Shown here one piece after another: positions 45,565-54,438 of a stretch of 64,000 nt of DNA. The notes under the pieces are model-generated. The model did no database searches. It was not told where the DNA came from and saw only the letters and a list, made by a program, of their open reading frames with translations. The stretch is taken from assembly GCF_004015185.1 (NCBI RefSeq), contig NZ_CP025746.1, forward strand, positions 992,001-1,056,000, written 5' to 3'. The first letter of the stretch is position 1. Every line of letters begins with the position of its first letter. This DNA is from Clostridium manihotivorum (GTDB taxonomy: Bacteria > Bacillota > Clostridia > Clostridiales > Clostridiaceae). The translations under genes and the position numbers were made by a program.

Positions 45565-45751
45565 TTTTTTTACTGTATAGAAGTTATGAACCTTTTTTAG
45601 TTAGACCTAGAAATATCAAGGCTTTGGAGTAGCTATTTATGGTAAACAGTAAAAAATAGAATTATGTCGCCTGCCAGAATTTCTTCACATACGTTCAGAA
45701 AAGGCAGATGCGCAAAAGGTTGCTGAAGAAAGATCGCTTCAGCCACTTTTT
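45565..45751 (+). ncRNA. Repeat family D, tandem unit 2
   Basis: This is a near copy of unit 1, with the core at 45664 and the same CTGCC/GGCAG hairpin. The terminator hairpin has CTGAAG/CTTCAG with a T run. A degraded start of a third unit (CACTGTCTAGAAATC) follows. Confidence 0.6.
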
Positions 45752-45891
45752 CACTGTCTAGAAATCTAAAAAAACAACTCTAAAACTGAAAAAACTTACC
45801 TTTACCAGACATAAAAGAAGTAATACTATGTTAATGTAAAGCTATACATTAATATAGGTAAATTATATAAAAGAATTGTTGAGGTGTAGGT

Positions 45892-47241
45892 ATGGATAAA
45901 ATAAGAGTAATTCACACATCAAGATATACTACTGATAGGTTAAAAGAAAAAGAATCCATAGTATTTAGTAAAGGTAAATCATCGGATAGTATTTTAAAGG
46001 TAAATAAAGATAGAACCTATCAAAAGATAGTTGGCTTTGGAGGTGCTTTTACTGAAGCAGCTGCTTATACCTTTGATAGAATGGATAAAGAAAAACAAGA
46101 AGAGATAATAAAGAGCTATTTTGATCCTATTAATGGCTTGGGCTATTCATTAGGTAGAGTTCACATTCATAGCTGTGACTTTGCTTTAGGAAATTATACT
46201 TATGTTGAAGAAAATGATACAGAACTTAAAACCTTTAATATAAGTCATGAGAAAAAGTGGTTGTTACCATTTATAGATCTTGCTAGAAAGGTAAGAAAAC
46301 AAGACCTATTACTGCTTGCATCACCCTGGAGTCCTCCAGGCTGGATGAAATCAAATGGAGATATGAATAATGGAGGTAAGCTGTTACCAGAATATTATCA
46401 AGTTTGGGCAAACTATTACGTTAAATATATACAAGCTATGAAAGAAGAAGGATTTAACATATGGGCTATAACAGTGCAAAATGAACCAGCTGCGGTGCAG
46501 GTATGGGATTCTTGTATATATTCTGCTGAAGAAGAGCGAGACTTTCTTAAAAATCATCTAGGACCTACCTTAGAAAATGCTGGTCTATCTGATGTAAAGA
46601 TATATATATGGGACCATAATAGAGATATTTTGTTCGAAAGAGCTGACACTGTTTTATCTGATGTAGAAGCAGCAAAATATGTTTATGGAGTAGGTGACCA
46701 CTGGTACGTTTCTGAAGAGTTTGAAAGCCTTTCGAAGCTACATGATAAGTACCCAGACAAGCACATACTATTTACAGAAGGCTGCCAAGAAGGCGGAGTT
46801 CACCTTGGTTCTTGGGATACTGGAGAAAGATACGGTAGAAATATGATAGGTGACTTTACTAACTGGCAGGAGGGATGGATTGACTGGAATTTGATTTTAG
46901 ATGAGACTGGAGGCCCAAACCATGTAGGTAATCTTTGTGATGCACCAATTATAGCAGATACGAAAACTCAGCAGTTACATTATAATAGCTCTTATTACTA
47001 TATCGGTCATTTTAGTAAATATATAAAGCCAGGTGCAGTTAGAATAGAGAGTGCTTTGGAAGGAAGTTCGAGCATAAAACAAGTGGCATTTCTAAACGAA
47101 GACAAGTCTATAACTTTAGTGGCTATGAATGAAAGTGAAAAAAATCAGGCATTTGATATAGAATATAAAGGCCAATATGCTAAGTATGAGTTAGAACCAC
47201 ATTCCATAGCTACTTTTATAATAGCAGATATAGAGGGGTAG
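45892..47241 (+). CDS. Cytoplasmic GH30 glycoside hydrolase
   Basis: 449 residues with no signal peptide or membrane helix, so cytoplasmic. GH30 features: YQKIVGFGGAFTEAAAYTF, the expected acid/base E198 in VQNEPA, and nucleophile E296 in FTEGCQEGG; a C-terminal beta-sandwich follows (FSKYIKPGAVRIES to the end). The family covers glucosylceramidase, beta-1,6-glucanase, beta-xylosidase and beta-fucosidase activities. The secreted GH3-GH30 protein upstream has a related catalytic barrel. Together with the phosphorylase that follows 7 nt later, it should break imported oligosaccharides; the linkage is not known. GAGGTG precedes the ATG. Confidence 0.9.
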   Translation: MDKIRVIHTSRYTTDRLKEKESIVFSKGKSSDSILKVNKDRTYQKIVGFGGAFTEAAAYTFDRMDKEKQEEIIKSYFDPINGLGYSLGRVHIHSCDFALGNYTYVEENDTELKTFNISHEKKWLLPFIDLARKVRKQDLLLLASPWSPPGWMKSNGDMNNGGKLLPEYYQVWANYYVKYIQAMKEEGFNIWAITVQNEPAAVQVWDSCIYSAEEERDFLKNHLGPTLENAGLSDVKIYIWDHNRDILFERADTVLSDVEAAKYVYGVGDHWYVSEEFESLSKLHDKYPDKHILFTEGCQEGGVHLGSWDTGERYGRNMIGDFTNWQEGWIDWNLILDETGGPNHVGNLCDAPIIADTKTQQLHYNSSYYYIGHFSKYIKPGAVRIESALEGSSSIKQVAFLNEDKSITLVAMNESEKNQAFDIEYKGQYAKYELEPHSIATFIIADIEG

Positions 47242-47248
47242 TGAAGAT

Positions 47249-50200
47249 ATGGCAGTTAAATATAGTTTTAATGAAGATAAACAGTTTATAATAGAAGATT
47301 ATGATAGGGCTAAGACCTTTGCTAGCTTTTTACCTGGAGTTGCAGGAATAGATGGGATTCCTATGTGGGCATATTATGTTAATCGTGGACAAGGGCTTGG
47401 AAGCTTTGGAGTAAAGGATAAAAATAATACAATAATGGAATTCTTCCCAGCACATTTGATGTATAAAAATGTGGAACTACAAGGATTTAGAACCTTTATA
47501 AAATATAATGGACAAGTTCATGAAATCTTTTCTTCCGCTTCAACAGATGTAGTAAAAAGAAAAATGTATATAGAGAAGAATCTTCTTAAGGTAGAAGAAG
47601 TTAATGATAGCCTGAAGCTTAAGGTTACTGTGACTTACTTTACAGTACCTAAGGAAAGCTATGCAGGACTCATAAGAAAAGTTAAGCTTGAGAATTTAGA
47701 TAAACAAGAAAAAACTATAGAGATTTTAGATGGACTAACTCAGGTGCTTCCTTATGGTATCTCAAATGGAGACTATCAAGCTATGGCCAATCTTATGAAG
47801 TCATGGTTTGATGTATTTAACTTAGAAAATAACATAGCTTACTATAAGGTTAGAGCAACTACTAGTGATTCCGCAGAAGTTGGAGAGGTTAATAAAGGCA
47901 ATTTCTTCTTGGCTTTTTCTAGTGAGGAAGAAGGTTTAATAAAACCAATAATAGATATGGATTTGATTTTTGGAGCTAATACTTCACTTACAAGAGCAGT
48001 TAACTTTGAAGCAGAAACCTTAGATTCTATATATTCTAAAAAGCAAATTCCTGAAAATAAGGTTTCAGGAGGCTTTTTAGCCAAAGAGGTTATTTTAAAG
48101 AATGAAGTTACTTTATGCAGTGTCTATGGCCATATAGCTAGCTTAGAACTTATAAGTTCTATAAAAGATAGGTTTAATATAAGCTATGTAGAGACAAAGG
48201 AAAAGGAAGCTAGGTTACTGGCAGAAGAGTTAGTAGAGGAGACTTATACAAAAACCTCAAGTCATATTTTTGATGAATATATTAATCAATGTTATATGGA
48301 TAACATTCTTAGAGGAGGATATCCGCTAGTATTTGAAGCTGGAGAAAAAAATCATGTGTATCATGTATTCTCAAGAAAACATGGTGACCTTGAAAGAGAG
48401 TATAACTTTTTCTCTTTAGAACCTGCCTATTATTCACAAGGCAATGGTAACTTTAGAGATGTTAATCAAAATCGTAGAAATGACGTTTTAATCAATCCTA
48501 AAGTTAAGGAGTTTAACGTAAAGCAATTCATGGATTTAATTCAAGCTGATGGATATAATCCTTTGTCCGTAAAAGGTTCTTATTTTACTTTTGATAAAGA
48601 AAAACTCACAGACATATTAGCTTTAGCTGTGGATAATAATAAAGGGCTTGTGGATATTTTTAGCGAAAAGTTTACGCCAGGAAAGCTGATTAACTATATC
48701 TCAGATAATGAAATAAAGCTAAATATTACTAAAGATGAGTTTGTGAAGACAGTGTTACAGCACTCTACTCAAGGCTTTGAAGCTGAGTTTGGAGAAGGGT
48801 ACTGGACTGATCACTGGACTTACAATATGGATCTCATAGAAAACTATCTTAATATATATCCTGATAAACTGCAAGAGTTTCTATTTGAAAGAAAGGATTA
48901 TAGATTTTTTGATAGTGCTGTAAGAGTGCTTCCTAGAAGTGAAAAGTATGTACTAGCTTCAGGAAAAGTTCGTCAGTATGATGCTATTGTAGAAGATGAA
49001 GAAAAGTGCCACAAGTTAAACATAAGTATCAATGATACTAATTGGCTTAAAAAGTCTAATGGACTTGGTGAGGTTTATGAAACTAATCTTTATGGCAAGC
49101 TTATTTCTCTTGCAGTAAACAAGTTTGTAAATCTTGATCCTATGGGAATAGGTATTGAGATGGAAGCAAACAAACCCGGTTGGAATGACGCAATGAATGG
49201 ATTGCCAGGAATTTTTGGTTCTAGTGTAAACGAAGCTGCAGAACTATTAAGAGTCATTAATTTCATCATAGAAGCTTCAGAAAGCTTTGATAAGACAGTA
49301 GAAATATATGTTGAGGTAGCAGAATTAATTAACCAGGTAGAAGCGCTTGTAGATGATAATTTATGTGAAAAGCTATCAGACTTCAACTACTGGGATAAGG
49401 TTTCCGATTTAAAAGAAAGCTACAGAGATAAGATAAGGTTTGGCATCCAGGGGAAAGAGAAAGGATTTGGTACAAGAGCGTTAAGTGTAATCTTCAGGAA
49501 GTTTAAGGTTAAGCTTACCAAAGGACTAGAAAAAGCATTAGAAATAGGCAATGGAATATATCCTACTTACATGACCTATGAAGCTGAGGAATACGAAGTT
49601 ATAGAAGGAAAGAGAAATCCTGTAAATGGATATGAGAATGTTCTGGTTAAGAAGTTTAAGTATGTACCAATACCTTTATTTCTAGAAGCTCCAGCTAGAA
49701 TGCTAAAGAGTATAAAGGATAAGGATCAGGCAAGGGAGCTTTATGAAAAAATAAAGCAAAGCAAGATCTATGACTCTAAGCTTAAGATGTACAAGACTTC
49801 TGAACCTTTAGATGACACTACCTATGAGATAGGAAGAGCTAGAGCCTTTACAGCAGGATGGCTTGAAAGAGAATCTATCTTCCTTCATATGGAGTATAAG
49901 TATCTATTAGGATTGTTAAAAGCCGGCCTATATGAACAATACTTTGAAGATATAAAAACCGCTTTAGTGCCTTTTATGGATCCAAAGGTTTATGGTAGAA
50001 GTACCCTTGAGAATTCTTCTTTTATAGCTAGCTCCGTAAACCCTGATGAAGCTGTCCATGGAAGGGGTTTTGTATCTAGACTTACAGGCTCCACCTCAGA
50101 GATGCTAAGCATGTGGTTTATGATGATGGCGGGTAAGAAAGTCTTTAGCTATGAAGCAGGAAAACTAAAACTAGAGCTTAAACCTATCCTTCCACATTGG

Positions 50201-50434
50201 ATGTTTGATAGTAGCAATGAAGTTAGCTTTAAATTCTTAGGGAACATTTTAGTTACTTATCATAACAAAAACAGGAAGAATACCTTCGGAGATAACTGCA
50301 CTGTGGTAGAAAGAATCTGTTTGAAGGATTCTGAAAATCAAGTATATAAGATAAAAGGCGGCATAGTAGAAGGACAATATGCCGAGCTTGTTAGAGAAGG
50401 TAGTATTAAGAATATAGATGTTTATATGATATAA
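47249..50434 (+). CDS. Large oligosaccharide phosphorylase, GH94/GH149/GH161-like
   Basis: 1061 residues, cytoplasmic. The N-terminal beta-sandwich region starts with YSFNEDKQFIIEDYDRAKTF and has GIPMWAYYVNRGQGLGSFG. The (alpha/alpha)6 barrel contains the block EGYWTDHWTYNMDLIE and KPGWNDAMNG, where D647 is the expected catalytic acid by analogy with the WND motif of GH94. The length exceeds cellobiose phosphorylase (about 800) and matches beta-oligoglucan phosphorylases such as GH149 and GH161; GH161 is my best guess from memory of the motifs, not from a search. It would cleave an oligoglucan with phosphate to yield a sugar-1-phosphate. It is operonic with the GH30 enzyme. A terminator follows. 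Confidence 0.78.
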   Translation: MAVKYSFNEDKQFIIEDYDRAKTFASFLPGVAGIDGIPMWAYYVNRGQGLGSFGVKDKNNTIMEFFPAHLMYKNVELQGFRTFIKYNGQVHEIFSSASTDVVKRKMYIEKNLLKVEEVNDSLKLKVTVTYFTVPKESYAGLIRKVKLENLDKQEKTIEILDGLTQVLPYGISNGDYQAMANLMKSWFDVFNLENNIAYYKVRATTSDSAEVGEVNKGNFFLAFSSEEEGLIKPIIDMDLIFGANTSLTRAVNFEAETLDSIYSKKQIPENKVSGGFLAKEVILKNEVTLCSVYGHIASLELISSIKDRFNISYVETKEKEARLLAEELVEETYTKTSSHIFDEYINQCYMDNILRGGYPLVFEAGEKNHVYHVFSRKHGDLEREYNFFSLEPAYYSQGNGNFRDVNQNRRNDVLINPKVKEFNVKQFMDLIQADGYNPLSVKGSYFTFDKEKLTDILALAVDNNKGLVDIFSEKFTPGKLINYISDNEIKLNITKDEFVKTVLQHSTQGFEAEFGEGYWTDHWTYNMDLIENYLNIYPDKLQEFLFERKDYRFFDSAVRVLPRSEKYVLASGKVRQYDAIVEDEEKCHKLNISINDTNWLKKSNGLGEVYETNLYGKLISLAVNKFVNLDPMGIGIEMEANKPGWNDAMNGLPGIFGSSVNEAAELLRVINFIIEASESFDKTVEIYVEVAELINQVEALVDDNLCEKLSDFNYWDKVSDLKESYRDKIRFGIQGKEKGFGTRALSVIFRKFKVKLTKGLEKALEIGNGIYPTYMTYEAEEYEVIEGKRNPVNGYENVLVKKFKYVPIPLFLEAPARMLKSIKDKDQARELYEKIKQSKIYDSKLKMYKTSEPLDDTTYEIGRARAFTAGWLERESIFLHMEYKYLLGLLKAGLYEQYFEDIKTALVPFMDPKVYGRSTLENSSFIASSVNPDEAVHGRGFVSRLTGSTSEMLSMWFMMMAGKKVFSYEAGKLKLELKPILPHWMFDSSNEVSFKFLGNILVTYHNKNRKNTFGDNCTVVERICLKDSENQVYKIKGGIVEGQYAELVREGSIKNIDVYMI

Positions 50435-50480
50435 AATTAAAGATACCATTGCTAAACTAATACTTACAAATTTGATAAAA

Positions 50481-50529
50481 AGAAGCCATGCATAAAATAG
50501 AGCCCTTCTATTTTTATGCACGGCTTTTA
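50481..50529. terminator. Bidirectional terminator
   Basis: AGAAGCCATGCATAAAATAG (50481-50500) pairs with CTATTTTTATGCACGGCTTT (50508-50527, small mismatches), followed by T and A. It lies between the phosphorylase gene and the converging MarR gene. Confidence 0.75.
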
Positions 50530-50581
50530 CTTTTACATATATGGATTATACATGTTTTATAAGATTAGTCAGTGAAATTCA

Positions 50582-51004
50582 TCAAGGTTTTTCAGAATAT
50601 AGATTGGTAATTTTTTTGCACATCATTGAAAAAGATTTTACTTCTTCCTCTGTTAAAGCTTCTTCAATTAGATTCATAATTTCAGTTCCTAAATCTTCGA
50701 CACGGCTTAAAAAGGATTTACCTTTTTCAGTAAGCACGATATCATATGCCCGACGATCATTAACCTGCCTTTGTTGAACAATATAATTCTTTTCAAGTAG
50801 ACGTTTTGTCAGCTTTGATATACCTGACTGAGAAATTCCTTTCATTTCAGCAAGTTCTTTTGTAGTTTTAGGGCCTAGTTTATTAAGTGTATCTAATATG
50901 TAGTACTGTGCGGTTGAAACACCTTCTACATTAAATCTGTTTGTATCTGAAACAATCATGCACTGAAATGGGATATAGCTTTCTTCTAATTCTCGAATTG
51001 ACAT
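50582..51004 (-). CDS. MarR-family transcriptional regulator
   Basis: 140 residues from the ATG at 51004, 8 nt after AGGAGG; the longer GTG start at 51013 overlaps that site. The winged helix covers about 35-110, with LGPKTTKELAEMKGISQSGI then SKLTKRLLEKNYI and the wing RQVNDRRAYDIVLTEKG. Members sense small ligands and repress nearby genes. It is transcribed after the UvrA-like gene with a 12-nt gap, so it may regulate its own operon. Confidence 0.88.
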   Translation of the reverse strand: MSIRELEESYIPFQCMIVSDTNRFNVEGVSTAQYYILDTLNKLGPKTTKELAEMKGISQSGISKLTKRLLEKNYIVQQRQVNDRRAYDIVLTEKGKSFLSRVEDLGTEIMNLIEEALTEEEVKSFSMMCKKITNLYSEKP

Positions 51005-51016
51005 TAAATGCACCTC

Positions 51017-53278
51017 CTAATCGGTCATAGTGTATTTTTTTAAGTAAGCTCCAGTTATAGACTTTTTACATTTTACTAAATCCTTCGGTAAGCCTGCAAA
51101 CATAACTCTTCCACCATTCTGTCCAGCATAGGGACCCAAATCAATAACATAGTCAGCTTGGCATATAATATCTAAATTATGTTCAATTACAATAAGTGTA
51201 GAATTCTGCTCCACCAGACGATTCATTACTTCAAGTAAATTTTTTATATCAGCCATATGAAGTCCCGTTGATGGTTCATCTAAAATATAAATATTGCCAT
51301 TGTTGTCAAGCTCTGTAGCAAGTTTTAGCCTTTGAAGTTCTCCTCCAGAAAGAGCATTCAATGGTTGCCCCAAGGAAATATAGGTGATTCCTACATCTGA
51401 AAGTCTCTTGAGTACTTTTAATATCTCTTTTTCTTGAAAAAATTCTAAAGCTTCTGATACTGTCATTTTAAGGACTTCGCCAATATTTTTGCCTCTTAAT
51501 CTATATTCAAGTACATCACCTGTGTAACGATTTCCATTACATTCATCACATATCATAGCTATTGGATCCATAAAAGCAAGGTCTGTATAAGTAATTCCTA
51601 AGCCTTTACAATTAGGGCAAGCTCCTTTAGAGTTAAAACTAAATAAAGATGCACTAACACCATTACTATGAGCAAATAGTTTTCTAATAAGGTCAAAGAT
51701 GCCTGTGAAAGTTGCTATATTGGAGCGCTTCGATGTTTGGATACCCTTCTGATCAATAAAGATAGCTTCAGGATAAAACTTCGGTAGCACTTGATTAATA
51801 AGTGTACTTTTTCCAGAACCGGCGACACCAGTTACAACGGTCATTACCCCTTGGGGGACTTCAACTGAAAGATTTTTTAGGTTATGTAGAGATACATTCT
51901 TAATAGAGAGCCAGCATTTAGGTGCTCGTGTGTAAGACTTTAGTTCAGGTTTATAGGATAAATATTTTCCAGTCAATGTACCTGATGCTTTTAGGCCTTG
52001 AAGACTTCCCTGATATACAATTTTGCCACCATTAGTTCCAGCGCCTGGACCCATATCTACAATATTGTCAGCAATCTTTATTATGTCTGGGTCATGTTCC
52101 ACAATTAGTACAGTATTTCCTTTATTACGAAGACGTATCATAAGGTCGTTTATCTTGCTTATATCATGGGGATGAAGGCCTATACTGGGTTCATCAAAAA
52201 TATAAGTAAGGTCAGTCAAGCTGCTACCCAATTGACAAACCATTTTTATTCTTTGTGATTCTCCGCCAGAAAGCGTAGAAGTTTCTCTGTTTAAAGTCAA
52301 GTAATCTAATCCAATAGATATCATATGCTCCAATCTGTTTATAAGCTCAGAAGCTATTGTAGATCCTACAGGAGTATTAATTGACTTAACAAAGTTTAGA
52401 AGCTCGTTTATCTGCATATCAGAGCATTCGGCTATATTTTTACCATTCACTTTGCAAGATAGTACCTTATCATTTAAGCGTTCACCATGGCAATGAGGGC
52501 ATGTTTCTTTAGTTATATAATACTCAATTTCCTTACTATATTTTATTTTTTCTCCATCTTCTTTTTTTAGAAAACTACGCTCTATACGTGGAGGTAGACC
52601 TTCATATAATGCAGTCTTGTGCCACTCAGGAGATGGGTTTTTAACCTTAATGCTATCAGAGTAAAGCAACAAATCAAGTTCTTCTGTGGAGTAGTCCTTA
52701 ATTTTTTTATTATTATCAAAAAATCCTGAATGGATATAACGAGTGATCCTCCATCCACCTAGCTCAAAGGTTGGAAAATTGATTGCTCCTTCGCTTAAAG
52801 ATTTATTTTTATCCAGTAGTTTCTCTATATCAACAGTCTCAATGTTTCCCAAACCCTGACAGTAGCTGCACATTCCAGAGGGATTGTTAAATGAGAAAAC
52901 ATCAGAATAACCTACAAAAGGTTCTCCTATTCTTGAAAATAATAGACGTAATAATGAATAAATATCTGTTATTGTACCCACGGTTGAACGAGAATTGCCA
53001 CCTAAGCGCTTCTGGTTTATTATGAAAGCTACTGACAGGTTTTCAATATTATCAACATCAGGTTTTCCGTAATGAGGCATACGGTGACGGATAAAACTAG
53101 TATAGGTTTCATTTAATTGCCTTTGAGACTCTGCTGCTATTGTATCGAATACTAATGAGGATTTGCCTGAACCAGATACTCCTGTGAAAACTGTAATTTT
53201 TCTTTTTGGTATCTCAATATTTATATTTTTTAGATTTCTCTCTCTTGCTCCAAATACTCGTATATAATCATTAAACAT
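51017..53278 (-). CDS. UvrA-like ABC ATPase lacking the UvrB-binding domain
   Basis: 753 residues, far shorter than UvrA (about 940). Two nucleotide-binding domains are present: Walker A GVSGSGKSS (33-41) and GVAGSGKST in the second half, with signatures LSGGESQRIKM and LSGGELQRLKL and Walker B motifs IFDEPS and ILDEPS. Zinc-type Cys motifs remain (CPHCHGERLN; CPNCKGLG; CDECNGNRY). The missing roughly 190 residues correspond to the UvrB-interacting and insertion region. Such short UvrA paralogues (UvrA2, DrrC-like) are linked to antibiotic or DNA-intercalator resistance. The MarR gene downstream supports an inducible defence role. It is unlikely to be the housekeeping UvrA. Confidence 0.88.
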   Translation of the reverse strand: MFNDYIRVFGARERNLKNINIEIPKRKITVFTGVSGSGKSSLVFDTIAAESQRQLNETYTSFIRHRMPHYGKPDVDNIENLSVAFIINQKRLGGNSRSTVGTITDIYSLLRLLFSRIGEPFVGYSDVFSFNNPSGMCSYCQGLGNIETVDIEKLLDKNKSLSEGAINFPTFELGGWRITRYIHSGFFDNNKKIKDYSTEELDLLLYSDSIKVKNPSPEWHKTALYEGLPPRIERSFLKKEDGEKIKYSKEIEYYITKETCPHCHGERLNDKVLSCKVNGKNIAECSDMQINELLNFVKSINTPVGSTIASELINRLEHMISIGLDYLTLNRETSTLSGGESQRIKMVCQLGSSLTDLTYIFDEPSIGLHPHDISKINDLMIRLRNKGNTVLIVEHDPDIIKIADNIVDMGPGAGTNGGKIVYQGSLQGLKASGTLTGKYLSYKPELKSYTRAPKCWLSIKNVSLHNLKNLSVEVPQGVMTVVTGVAGSGKSTLINQVLPKFYPEAIFIDQKGIQTSKRSNIATFTGIFDLIRKLFAHSNGVSASLFSFNSKGACPNCKGLGITYTDLAFMDPIAMICDECNGNRYTGDVLEYRLRGKNIGEVLKMTVSEALEFFQEKEILKVLKRLSDVGITYISLGQPLNALSGGELQRLKLATELDNNGNIYILDEPSTGLHMADIKNLLEVMNRLVEQNSTLIVIEHNLDIICQADYVIDLGPYAGQNGGRVMFAGLPKDLVKCKKSITGAYLKKYTMTD

Positions 53279-53494
53279 AGCTTTACCTTTCTGTCATGTA
53301 CATGATATGGTTAATATATGAGTGACTCAACTATATTTTAGCTCTAGTAATTCTAAAATGCAACAAGGACAAATGAATTTTTGTACTTTCTAAATTTAGT
53401 AAGGTTAAGTTACGGCTAGTAAGATAAAAAGCTACTTTTATTTATTGACAAAGCCAATATATAAAGGTAAGCTAATTTTGACAACTTAATAACA

Positions 53495-53670
53495 AACTTA
53501 GGTGTCTTTCGAGAATTTTTCGAAAGGTGAAAAGGGAATGCGGTCAAAATCCGCAGCAGCCCCCGCTACTGTAAGTGAAGACGAACCTTCAAATACCACT
53601 CTTTAATTTTTAATTTAAAGGGGAAGGAGAAGGTTAGGATGAAACACAAGCCAGGAGACCTGCCTAAGTT
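53495..53670 (+). ncRNA. Cobalamin (adenosylcobalamin) riboswitch
   Basis: The P1 stem AACTTAGG (53495-53502)/CCTAAGTT (53663-53670) encloses the conserved B12-box parts: GGTGAAAAGGGAA (about 53526-53538), GCAGCCCCCGCTACTGTAA and AGCCAGGAGACCTGCC (53649-53664). It controls the cobalamin biosynthesis operon in response to its end product. After it, AGTATGGCTTTC/GAAAGTGCTATT plus a T run (53679-53709) may form the terminator of the expression platform. Confidence 0.93.
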
Positions 53671-53872
53671 AGTGAAAAGTATGGCTTTCGGTGGGAAAGT
53701 GCTATTTTTATGGATGATTTGTACAGTATAAATTTGCCCTTATATCTGTCTGTTTAGTATTATATGAAGGTTAAAGTAAACTGAGCTTATATATATTACT
53801 TAGCTTTTATGCTTAATAATTATATGTAAAACAACAGTTGAAATTAATTCATATTAATAACTACCGTATATT

Positions 53873-53978
53873 ATAGATATCCTTTACGAAAACTTAATTT
53901 ATATATGTTCGATAATACCTGGTTCTGGGAAGTATTAGGCATGCATAAATTAATAGTTGAAGGTGGATACCTATAGTT
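53873..53978. repeat. Repeat family B inside the cobalamin leader
   Basis: Left end TAGATATCCTTTACGAAAAC then TTAATTTATATATG; right end CATGCATAAATTAATAGTTG then AAGGTGGATACCTATAG. It separates the riboswitch from its first gene. Confidence 0.6.
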
Positions 53979-54155
53979 TAAGTAATATCTGTTTTGCAAT
54001 ATAAATGGATAGCTTAATGTTTTTGTACAGCAGTATTAAACAAGCTTCTGATTAACTTAGTTTATGCATAGCTATAACCTGAGCGTATAACTACTTTAGA
54101 GGTTTATTTAATATAAATAAGGAGCAAAATTTCTATATATTTAGTCAATTATAAA

Positions 54156-54189
54156 GGTGGTGTTCTCTTAGTGAGACGCTGCCTTTTTT
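54156..54189 (+). terminator. Terminator-like hairpin in the cobalamin leader
   Basis: GGTGGTGTTCTC (54156-54167) can pair with GAGACGCTGCC (54173-54183) using G-U pairs, followed by a run of T. It abuts the start of a family D unit, as in the tandem copies near 45.4 kb. Confidence 0.45.
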
Positions 54190-54378
54190 ACTGTCTAGGA
54201 AATTGCGAGGTTTTCTTAGCTAGACCTAGTAATTTCAATAGATTAGGCCAGTTATTTAGGGATACAGTAAAAAATAAAGTTATGTCATCTATTAGAATTT
54301 CTTCACATAGGTTCAGAAAAGGCAGATGTGCAAAAATGCTCACTGAAGAAGGGTGCTTCAGAGACTTTTTTATTTTTT
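54184..54378 (+). ncRNA. Repeat family D, divergent copy in the cobalamin leader
   Basis: TTTTTTACTGTCTAGGAAAT, TAGACCTAGTAATTTCAA, ATACAGTAAAAAAT, then the core at 54282. The outer stem CGC/GCG has become CAT/GTG (A54287 with T54329), which keeps pairing. CTGCC has become CTATT opposite an unchanged GGCAG. A second hairpin CTGAAG/CTTCAG with a T run ends the unit, 61 bp before cbiK. Confidence 0.6.
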
Positions 54379-54438
54379 AAAAATCCCAGAGGCAAATAGA
54401 TAAAGTTGTTGTTAGTAATAATTTTAGGAGGAAGTTTC

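Noticed and set aside
54171..54380. 69-residue frame between the cobalamin riboswitch and cbiK
   Set aside because: It lies entirely over a terminator-like hairpin and a family D repeat, with no ribosome binding site; I treat it as a shadow of the repeat.
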